Shown here in pieces: positions 55,034-64,000 of a DNA stretch of 64,000 bases (position 1 is its first letter; each line of letters opens with the position of its first letter). Location of the stretch: positions 34,674,823-34,738,822 of the forward strand of contig NC_023750.2 of NCBI RefSeq assembly GCF_000499845.2. Direction: 5' to 3'. The position numbers and the translations under genes were made by a program. The DNA is from Phaseolus vulgaris. Lineage: Eukaryota > Streptophyta > Magnoliopsida > Fabales > Fabaceae. A model generated the notes under the pieces. That model made no database searches and was not told the DNA's origin. It was given only the letters and a program-made list of their open reading frames with translations.

Positions 55034-55870
55034 GTTAGTTTGGTCACAAATTCTGTAGACTAGTAAGTAAGTACATTATATGATTTTCTATTCCTCTTGG
55101 AAATGGGATTGGCATATGCTGATCAACTGCTATTGACTTTGTGTGAAGAGATTCCTCATTTAATAACTTTTCTTTGTTTCTGCATTTTACATAAATGAAG
55201 AAATATGAAATGTTAAATCAAAAAATAGTTTTCCTTAATATGTGTTTGTCATCACTAACCTTGTAAATCATTTGCTTCAGGAAAATGTCAGCTGAAAAAT
55301 ACTTTTTGTCATTGCGTTGGCTTATGGTACCCCTGAAAACTTGTTTTATTCTTTTCATTAAGCACAACAACAGAGAAGAAATGGAATGTTAGTGAGTTTA
55401 TTTTCCTTCTTGCATTCATAATTTTCCATCTCTATAAAACATTATTCTTAACATAATAAATGATGACACGATAAGTTTATTCTTAAAGATTGAAGAAAGA
55501 AAAGTTCTGATATAAAAATTTGATAAAGCATGGACACTAGTCAGAACTAGAAATTTAACACTAGTTCAGACTATCAAAATATTGATAGTCAGGTTTTCTC
55601 ATGCCTTACAAAAACCAGTTTAAAGGCTGTGAATCTTTCACTTCTCAAAGTTGGGATTTCACTTGCTGCACATCAACATATTCGTCTTATTTTCCTAAGA
55701 GTTTTAATTTGTTCCACACTCTAACCATAGTTCTTTTAAAAAAATTCAAGTTGCAGGGTAATCAAGGGACTCTTGATAGCGACATGACTACAACTATTAA
55801 CAAATAGAGGGCTTTTTCTTTGTGTTGCAGTCCAGTGTTGATGAATAAAGTTTCCCTATATATACCTACA
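55034..55870 (+). other. 3' untranslated region of the NLR (probable)
   Basis: The sequence keeps a mixed, non-repetitive composition. It contains splice-like signals (GTAAGTAAGTAC near 55,062; TTTGTGTTGCAG ending near 55,831) and the polyadenylation signal AATAAA near 55,846. UTR introns are possible. No conserved protein is seen. Confidence 0.4.
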
Positions 55871-58219
55871 GGAAACCGTGAATGGTTCTCTAGATATATA
55901 AGGTTGTATGTGAATAAGTGTTGTTCTTGTATTCATGCAGGAGCAGATGCATGTTGCTTTTAAATTATGTGAAGGATGTTTCATATATTTGACCAGATTT
56001 GAATTGTTTTAAATTGAGTTTTTTGAAGGATTTTGTCTGAATAAATTTGACATGAGTTTATTTGTAGAGAAAGATGCTCCATGGATAAGTTGGAAACTGA
56101 GCATTGCATCTCTACACATGTCGTGTATGGTTGGTTTCTCTGTTATAAGGTGTTTCATGAACAATACCTCAATCCTCTGTATCAACCCTCTCCTATGATA
56201 AATGCCTTGTGTCTTTACCTCTTTTTGTCTATCTTAGAATTTCTAATATTTCCATAGCTTTAAACTTTGATCACTTTCATGTTAATCATCTTACTGGTAA
56301 TTAGACTTTGGATTAATGCTTTTATCACTAGGAATCTTGTTGACTTTTTTTATGTCTATATGTTGTCATAGAAAATATTTGAAGATTTAGAAAGAAGATA
56401 TTTTGGAGAAGTGGAAACTAATAATTCTATTCCAAGTTTCTTCAATTTTTATCATCAATTTTAGGGATTTCAATGGATCCCATGTTTAGGGTTAGATAAT
56501 GAAGCTAAACTCCATAGATGTTAATGTTCTTAAATTATGTTTCACTTTTATGCATCACACTTTTGTGTGACTTATTTCATCCATACTCTCTTTTGGCTAA
56601 TTTTCTTATATAGGAAAGTTGGTAATTTTATTTTGAACTAATTTGGAACAACTAAGAAACTTTGTATCAATAGACAAAAGATTTTTCTTTACCAATTTTT
56701 CTGTTAAATTTTTTGCCAATTTTCCTGAAAAATAATTTGTAAATATAAGACAATTAGTGAGTCAACGTCCGTTTAAAGATATAAGCTTCAATAAGTGTGT
56801 TGTTTCTGTTCTATATCACAAAATATATTTTTCAATACCCAATGAATTAAATATCAAGTTATAGATGATCAAAACTATTGTAAACATTAAACATATAAAA
56901 AAAATATTAACAGGAAAGACACATATATAAACAATATCAATTAAATGAGAATTTAGTTTCTTATGACATCTAATCCCAACAAAATAAATTTAACTATGAG
57001 AGTAACTAATATCCAATTACATAAAAAAACAAATTATCAAAAGACGACTATGTATGTTAAAAGTTAAAGAATAATTTACAAGGTTAATGTAAAATGACTA
57101 AATAAAATGATAAAAATTAACATTATTAGTTAGCTACTGTGTAACTTTGTAAAAAGAATTTGGTATTTTGAAACTTAATGTTTCTTTTGTTGAGAATTTT
57201 GAAGATTAGTTTTAAATTTAATTATTTGATTATCTAAATGTTAGCTTATAATACTAAAGTGTAGAGTTGTTGGACTCATAGAGATGAAATTGTGATTTTT
57301 GTTTGAGTTATGGTCTTGGTTGAGTATATGTGTTAATTGGAATGTCGAAATTTGATTTTTATTTGAATTGAAAATGGCAGGTTTGAATTGAAAAGCTGAG
57401 TTTTTTTGATGTTGTTTTTTATGTATTAGCTCACCGTATTAAAATTCACAAAGCAATTACAAGGAAATGAACATGAGAGCACGAGTCCAATTGTATTACT
57501 TTCGGACAAAAAAAATTAGACAGTATTTTCTATGAGAAGTTCACTATGCAAATTTGCACCTGTTCTTGGATTGAAATCTGTTTGCAGATTTCTTAAAAAA
57601 AACTGTTTAATTATTTAATCCTACGATTAAAAAGTTGTATGGTAAAACTTTTTAAATTGTTTATATGTTTATAAATATTATATTTTATGGATTTTAAGAT
57701 AAGAAGTGATTGATTGAGATGAGTTGTTAATGATATGAAATGAAAAACTAGTCATTATTATACTTGAGTGAGCACTAAATTATGATATTTTATGAGATAT
57801 TCAATTTATAGTGATAATCTTTTCTAATATTGATTAAAGTTTGGAGCATGATATTTCTCTTCCTCAATTATTTTCAATTCATCTAATGATTAAAAACAAT
57901 AAAAAAGAAGAAAAGAAAAAGACTTACCATCAAATAAAAAAAAATTCTTAAATGATTTGATAGGTCTTTTGGGCTGGCCTTGTAAAGTCTCTTCAAAGGT
58001 CGTTTGAGGTGTCCTTGGATAGAGTTGTCCAATGTTCATTTCATAGATGTCTCATCATTTAAATGGGTTTGTCGTGTTATGCAATAACTAAAAAGAGTTT
58101 GAAACTTGATTAAAATATAAGTATTTAGTTAATGCAATAAAGGTGTATTTCATTTTAAAAATAATTATACATAACTCATTATATACTTTTAAGATAAGAA
58201 ACTTTTATATTAGTTAAAA
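55871..58219. other. AT-rich intergenic region
   Basis: No coding, repeat array or element terminus was recognised in this 2.3-kb stretch. Confidence 0.5.
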
Positions 58220-58379
58220 TCTTGGTGACTAATAAAATATTAAATAAAAATTATTTAATAATAATAGAAATTAATTTAAAAATTAAAAAAAAAATTAAAA
58301 TGATTTCTAATTTAGTCAATATAGTAGTTAATTATTTTTTGTCTCTATTAGTTTTTATTTAATGATTTTCTTATAATGA
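58220..58379. mobile_element. Half copy of the fold-back CACTA MITE
   Basis: It matches the right arm of the MITE at 46,957 (AATAATAGAAA, ATGATTTCTAATTTAGT, ATGATTTTCTTATAATG). The terminus is mutated from TTGTAGTG to TTATAATG. The left arm is absent. Confidence 0.55.
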
Positions 58380-58394
58380 TATATATATATATAA

Positions 58395-58640
58395 TAAATT
58401 TAAGGGGTTAGCGGGATATTTTATGAGGTTTGTTAATTTTTAAGATATTTGACTTACTTTACTAAAAAAATATCATCGTTTTGTATGGATTAAGGAATGT
58501 GAGAGAAGTTTTGAAAAGTTAAAAAGAAGATTAATTAATGCTCTTGTCTTAAAAATCCATGATACAAGTCAACCTTTTGAAGTTTTATATGATGCTATAT
58601 ATTAAGGATTGTGATGTTTTCTTTGTTGCAAAATTTATAG
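58395..58640 (+). pseudogene. Ty3/gypsy RT/RNase H linker remnant (copy B side)
   Basis: The plus strand reads GLAGYFMRFVNF, FVWIKECERSFEKLKRRLI and ALVLKIHDTSQPFEVLYDA, the conserved segment between RT and RNase H of Ty3/gypsy. Stops are scattered through it. The continuation (VAYASLQLK) lies at 59,918, beyond an LTR-like insertion. Confidence 0.7.
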
Positions 58641-58744
58641 GTTCCAAATTATCATAAGTATTAATTAATTTAGGCACATAAATTGAAGAAAAAAATTATG
58701 AAATTGAACTTTTCCCACATAGAATAATAATTAGAATAAATTGT

Positions 58745-59900
58745 ATGATCTCATGTTAAACTTGTTACAAGAAATAGAAACTAAGCCAAAATGGAGTATC
58801 TGTTGAGCACAAACATGAAAAGCGGAATGGATTGATGATAATAAAAAGGCATGGAAGAAACACCTCCAACCACTGAGCGTCTAGAGAATCATTGAGCGGA
58901 TATATGCCGAAGAAGGTTAATCAAATTACATGATTTATTGAACGAAGGCCATGAAGCGCCGAGCATAAAAAAAACCTGAGACAAAGGAAAGTTAATTTAT
59001 TGAGCACAACAACAGAGGAGTTGAGTGCATAGGATTCTTTGAGATGAAGAAAGTCAATTCGTTGAGTGAATCTATTATGCGTTGAACAAAAGTTATGCAA
59101 AACAGAGCCACTGACTCAACACTATAAATAGAAGATGTCATGGTACAAACAAAGAGTGGAAAAAGGAGGAAACAAAAAGAGAGCGAAATTTAGTATAAGC
59201 ATGTTCTTAGTTGCTAGCTACTTAAGCTTTCATTGTTTTATATTCATCATTATGAGTAGCCAAGTTACTTTTATTGGGATTGAAGACAATGTAACATTTA
59301 TGTACGCTTTTACTTATGAATGCATGTGTGTTTCAGTCCATTTGATTTGATTTTATGTTTAATGTTGATATGTGAGGGATCACTATTGTTTCTTTTATAA
59401 GTTGAATGATATCGGGAAATACTTTCACCTTCTGAACTAAATCAAATCATCCAAAGATTTTAATGTTTAGGGATGAAATTGAAGTGTTTGGCATGTATTG
59501 TTCATTAGTAGTGCAAATTCAAATTATTATAAGTCAAGGAATTAATTATGATAGTTTGCTTTCTATATAACCATGATTAAGGTATTAACTTTGTTTGACT
59601 TGGGAGAAGTGGATATCAACTACATTGCTTTTATAATCATTGAGTGAAAAAGAGTTGCAAAGTTTATTCAATCCCAACATCTTATCAAATCTAAATTCTT
59701 TTCCTTTTGCACCTAATTTTAGCTTTATACAACATATATTTTGTTTACTTTACAAATATTTACAAGACTTCAAATGATTATGATCTTACTTTATAATGAA
59801 AAGTGCATTTGTTCTGCTTACACCTAGTTCCTGGAGAAACTACAATCTCTCTTATCATATATATTACAGTTGACTCAGTCTACCTACCAAGAAATATCAC
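58745..59900 (+). mobile_element. LTR-like insertion splitting the gypsy remnant
   Basis: It interrupts the RNase H reading between 58,640 and 59,915. It has a TATA box (TATAAATA at 59,123) behind repeated TTGAGCG / GAGCGTC-type words common in legume gypsy LTRs, then TGTGAGGGATCAC, and ends near TGACTCAGTCTACC, resembling the ends of neighbouring LTRs. Edges are approximate, and no target duplication was fixed. Confidence 0.45.
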
Positions 59901-59909
59901 ATCAAAAAT

Positions 59910-60102
59910 AAGAAAATCGTTGCCTATGCCTCCCTTCAGTTGAAGATACATGAGAGGAATTACCCAACTCATGATTTGGAATTTATAGTAATCGTTCTTG
60001 ATTTGAAAATATGGAGACATTACCTTTATTGATCATAAGAGCTTAAGATATTTGTTTGATCAAAAGCAACCTAACATGAGACAAAAAAGATGGATAAAGC
60101 CT
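59910..60102 (+). pseudogene. Ty3/gypsy RNase H remnant (copy B)
   Basis: The reading is [38 protein letters not shown], then RQKRWIK in a decayed frame. It stops at 60,102, where a solo LTR starts, and resumes at 63,362 with the next residues of RNase H. AGCCT at 60,098-60,102 is the left target duplication. Confidence 0.7.
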
Positions 60103-60360
60103 TGATAAGTGTCATAATTCAGTAATATTTCAGTAATAAAGTTATAATTCAACCTCTAATAAAGATAACCTTTTTATGTATTTTTTTATTATGAGATGAA
60201 TAAGAACGATTTATTCTCAAGTTTGTGTTAATTTCAGAAATCTAGGAGAAGATGGAGATAAGAAGGCTAAAAGAAAATGGACAAGTGAAAGATAAAGTTG
60301 AAACATTGAAAACTCGCTCAAGCAAGATTACTCTAGGAACTCGCCCATGGCTCCCTTAGG

Positions 60361-60808
60361 CTTTGTTTGGATTAGAGGGTGTGGGGGAGTGGAAAGTTGA
60401 GGGTGAGGGGAAATGAAAGTGTGAAGATTTGAGAAGAAAATGTGAAGAAAGTTGAGTGTGTTTGGATTGAGGTATGTTAGAGTGGATGTGTAAGGAAAGT
60501 TTATTGAAATATGTGAGTGATGTGATGGTTATAAGGATATTTTGAATTATTTTTAATTGTGTAAATGATAAGATTACAAATTTACCCTTGTGTATAAAAA
60601 TAAGAAAACAAATAATAATTAATTTTGTTCACATTTTATTCAATTAAAATAATTTAAAATTTCAATTATAAATAAAAAAATAAAATAATTTAAAATTCAA
60701 ACAAATAAATAAAATATAATTATATTATTTTTCAATTTATTAATTTATTTTAATTTTATTAGTTAAATTAATGTATTTAGATAATTTTAATATTATTTAT
60801 GATTCTTT

Positions 60809-60844
<36 letters not shown>

Positions 60845-61911
60845 GTAATGCTTCAATGTAATGGAGCCTAAATTTAATTTATACATAATATAAATTAAAT
60901 GTTAAAAAAGTTGCATTTAAAACAATATCATTCTCTAAATAGTACCATTAAAACTACCATGAAAACCTTAATATTCTAAAAACAGAAAAAAAAAATTCAA
61001 TGTTTTATGACTAATATGAAAAAAAAACTCCTATTAATCAATAAAACCCTAAATAAAAAACAATAATTATATTAGTGCTGATAAAAAAATAATAATTATA
61101 TTAATTTGGTCTAGATTTAAAATGAATTTTAATCAAGAGAAATTCATTTGAATGGATTCTATAACAAAAATATGTAATTTATTTATTTAATTTTAAATAA
61201 TATAAATTTCATTATTATCTTAATATTTCTATTTTAAATTAATTTATATAATTAATTTTCATGAAAATAATTATATTATTTTTATTACTAATAATATTTT
61301 CAAAACAATACAAATTATTATAAAACAAAAAAAAATAAACAACACAAAAATTTACAAATCTGAAAATAACTAACATAATCAATTATTTATATAGTTAAAA
61401 AACTAACATAATCGATTATTCAAATACATAATCGATTACCCTCACTTTTACACAGAGTGCATAATCGATTATGGTCGGAAAAAAATAACAGATAATCGAT
61501 TATCCCAAGAGCATAATCGATTATCCACTGTTTTTAACAGCATAATCGATTATGTACTTTGTTATTTTTCAGTCATAATCGATTATGTGCTATACAAAAC
61601 CAAGACAATGCTAACCTGAGACCAAACAACCACTACGAAACTCACTCCCCTACCACTTTGATGCATCACGAACCTCTCCAACCCCAGTGAACCACTACGA
61701 AACTCACTGTTCAATGTTGTGGTGTTGTGCAATGACATGCAAGCTCACGTGAAAGATAGCAAAAGGCAAGGGTAACTATGTAAATGACACTATCCTACGT
61801 GGCTTTCTTCTTAATCTCCCCCACTTTCTCTTCACTCTTGAGAGCAACAAAAACACTCTCTACTTTCCCTTCACTCACACTCTCAACCTCACCCTTCAAT
61901 AGAAACAAACG
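60361..61911. mobile_element. TIR element of about 1.55 kb, non-autonomous
   Basis: The left end, TTTGTTTGGATTAGAGGGTG, matches the inverted right end, TTTGTTTCTATTGAAGGGTG, at 16 of 20 positions. Looser inverted similarity extends about 100 bp inward (GGTGAGGGGAAA / GTGAAGGGAAAG). The interior is AT-rich with a (TA)n run at 60,817-60,841. No transposase and no convincing target duplication was found, so the superfamily is not assigned. Confidence 0.5.
61374..61588. repeat. Array of eight ATAATCGATTAT palindromes
   Basis: Six exact copies of the 12-bp palindrome ATAATCGATTAT and two with one mismatch (ATAATCAATTAT first, ATAATCGATTAC third) occur within 215 bp. They are irregularly spaced and separated by unrelated sequence. 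Confidence 0.9.
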
Positions 61912-62566
61912 GGGGTGGCACCAACAATTTGTCTGCGGCTACAGTGCCATCCCCAGAAGCAAACAGGCACTTAAGCAAGTTCACTCTAGTGAAATTGAAC
62001 CTTGTCTCGTGAAACTTGCTTAAGGAAGCAATATTTCGCTTGAGTTAGATGTCACTTAAACCAAACCTAATTACGTTAAATGAAAGGTGTGAGACATAAC
62101 CCTAGACATCATGGGGAGGATATTCAATGATAGAGAACCCTAGAGGAGACAACCTTCAAGGAGAAACACCATGGATCTTATTTTCTTGTTTTCCATGCTT
62201 GTAATGACCAATATGAGTGACTAAGTGTTCCTTTTTGAGATTGGGAGTAATATGTTCAAACTCTTACGTATTGAGGTGATATTTTTTTATAATATTCTAT
62301 TCTTGATTGATGATTGGTATTATCATTTTATTCTTAAAATTTGAATCTTTATCCATGATTTTGTTCCTTAGATTTGATTGAAAAGTACTTCTAAGCATCT
62401 TACCTAAATGGTAATGTTTAACATATTTGAATGCTACGAATAAATTTGAAATATCAATTGCTTTATAACATTTGTTCATAATGATAAGACGTTTTTATAA
62501 ATATGCGAGGAATTGATATTTAGAAAACAATCTTCATAATTTTGTATGTGAGGAATCAATATGAAT

Positions 62567-63040
62567 TAGGGGTGGCAAAGTGGGGCGGGCCGGCCCGCGA
62601 TCTGCTGAAAAAAAACTCAGGACGGGCTGCTTATTTTAATCCGCTGGCTTGCTTAGGCCCGCCCCGTATAACCCACAGCCCGGGCGGGCCAAGTGCGGGG
62701 TGGGGCGGGTTTGCCCGCATAACCCGCATAACTTTAAAATGTAGAAATTTTTTTCTGCACCTCCATATTTTCTTTATGTAGTATCATATTTCATATTCCA
62801 CAAATTTTAATAACATCTTATTACGCATGCCTAATGAAAATAATATTATGAGACCATTTACCTAATTCATCTAAATAATAAAAATTCAAAATTTTTATTT
62901 AAGATTTTTTTTTATTTTTTAAAAATATTTCTTATGCGGGCTGGCCCGCAAGCCCGCGGACCAACCCTTATGCGGGGCGGGCTACAAGAATCAGCCTGCA
63001 GATTCTATGCGGGGCGGTCCAACCCGCATTGTCACCCCTA
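62567..63040. mobile_element. hAT-type MITE, 474 bp, GC-rich ends
   Basis: The termini are TAGGGGTGGCAAAG and ATTGTCACCCCTA. Identical 8-bp duplications ATATGAAT flank it (62,559-62,566 and 63,041-63,048); 8 bp is the hAT signature. The ends are packed with GGGCGGGCC / GGCCCGCAAGCCC, while the middle is AT-rich. Copy A of the host LTR, near 650, has the empty site with a single ATATGAAT. Confidence 0.85.
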
Positions 63041-63361
63041 ATATGAATGATTTTTATATGAGCATCAATATTAATTAAGATGGAATGTTATATGTTTTTA
63101 TTCATTAAGAATACAGATGAGTGAGAAGGATTAATCACAATCTCAATTTTCTCAATTGAATCATCCAAATTATTTACCTTGTTTTTATATAATTTATTAC
63201 AAATTCATGATACAAACAACCTTTTGAACAAAATTGACACATCTTTTCATATTTTGTGAATATTATACTTGAGATTTTAGATTCGTTCCTTCTGGTTTCG
63301 ATATCTGTCGAACAATTTATTACTTTTGACTCAGTACACTTGCTGAATTAAATAGTCATCA

Positions 63362-63862
63362 AACTTTTAAATTACTGTGATTTCCAAGTAATGCACCATC
63401 TTGGGAATTCAAATATTATTGCAAATGCTGAGTCACAAGAAGATACATGTGTTATCAATTATGGTTAGAGAGTTTGAGTTGATTGAGAAATTCAACAATT
63501 TGAATTTGAAGGTTTCTATATCTTCATTATATTATATGTAATATGTTTGTTATAACTAATGAGTTCCTAGAAAAAGTGAGAGTGAAGCAGTTGGTGGATT
63601 TTTATTTGAAGAATATTAAGCCTATGGATTTTTATTTGAAGAATATTAAGCCTATTAAATACTGATAAAAGCTTCTCTATGAGAATGGATGATATCTTAA
63701 GATTTAGAGAAAAAAATATGTGTTCTAAAGGATGATGAATTTAGGGGTGGCAATGCAAGACAACTATAGTAGTGAATGCTTAATACGAGTCATCCAAAAT
63801 ACGTTTGTAGATATTTCTTGATGAATATCCTTTGATGTATAGATTCATATATGGTTTATATG
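63362..63862 (+). pseudogene. Ty3/gypsy RNase H-integrase remnant (copy B)
   Basis: It resumes RNase H after the solo LTR (LLNYCDFQVMHHLGNSNI) and continues like 975-1,165 plus 5,844-6,060. A one-codon-scale deletion in GCAAATGCTGAGTCAC shifts the frame. A 30-bp tandem duplication lies at 63,596-63,655 (GGATTTTTATTTGAAGAATA unit start). Confidence 0.65.
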
Positions 63863-64000
63863 CACTACAAGAAATAATGATGGCAGAGTCCCCAAAAGAG
63901 CGATGCAAAGAGCAAAAGAGAGATGCTACATGGGGCTAGTGTGGGCTTAGCGTCCCAATAGAAATGAAAGTTATTCTTTTGGTGGTTATGCATTAGAGAC
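63863..64000 (+). mobile_element. CACTA-type 5' terminus running off the window
   Basis: CACTACAAGAAATAATG at 63,863 is followed by purine-rich AAAGAGCGATGCAAAGAGC-type sequence. Copy A at about 6,065 lacks it. The other end lies outside the window. Confidence 0.55.

Larger units (their letters stand above)
60103..63361 (+). mobile_element. Solo LTR inserted in gypsy RNase H (copy B), carrying two further insertions
   Basis: It starts TGATAAGTGTCATAATTC and ends GTCATCA (TG...CA). About 1.2 kb remains when the insertions at 60,361-61,911 and 62,567-63,040 are removed. Bases 62,202-63,361 are the near-identical partner of 295-974. AGCCT on the left against AACTT (AGCTT in copy A) on the right fits an eroded 5-bp target duplication. 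Confidence 0.65.

Noticed and set aside
59135..59350. 71-codon ORF starting near the TATA box of an LTR-like block
   Set aside because: It is short, has no homology pattern, and lies where LTR leader sequence is expected.

Overview
The window is repeat-dense plant nuclear DNA: AT-rich spacers, CACTA-type ends (CACTACAAGAAAA), Tat/Athila-like Ty3/gypsy and Ty1/copia LTR elements, L1-like LINEs, and one very large intron-containing CC-NB-ARC-LRR (NLR) gene. The NLR belongs to the At4g27190/RPS2-like class with long multi-exon LRR tails, the kind I associate with legumes (soybean Rpp4-type candidates). With the retroelement families, this suggests a phaseoloid legume such as Phaseolus, Vigna or Glycine. 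The species is an inference, not proven.

Layout. 1-6,110: end of a CACTA element inside an LTR, joined to a Ty3/gypsy RNase H remnant that is split by a 4.5-kb Athila-like element (1,166-5,695, minus). 6,518-8,542: CACTA 5' end, AT microsatellite, possible SINE head, solo LTR. 8,543-13,391: truncated Tat-type element (minus) with an antisense extra ORF on the plus strand. 13,910-16,958: non-autonomous CACTA element with matching ATT target duplications. 18,030-18,950: possible stranded leader exons of a gene. 19,928-31,338: complete-length but coding-dead Tat-type element with both LTRs, ATTAT target duplications and an antisense ORF with an intron. 31,441-38,105: an old LINE whose ORF1 is split by a younger LINE (33,121-37,973) with an open 1,226-codon ORF2.

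38,570-55,033 is the centrepiece: a ten-exon NLR, about 3,150 codons if undamaged. Every exon starts and ends in phase 0. Four lesions break it: a 1-nt loss in exon 1, an in-frame TAG in exon 6, a 1-nt gain in exon 8 and a 2-nt loss in exon 9. Its sixth intron carries a decayed Ty1/copia element with further insertions inside. The last six coding exons are three tandem copies of a two-exon LRR module.

55,034-64,000: the NLR 3' region, then a second copy of the gypsy/solo-LTR segment seen at the left end, in the same orientation, with its own nested insertions. The two ends of the window are therefore direct repeats enclosing the NLR, as expected for a segmental or tandem duplication at a resistance-gene cluster. 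No tRNA or rRNA gene and no CRISPR array was seen. The NLR is the only non-transposon protein gene I can support.
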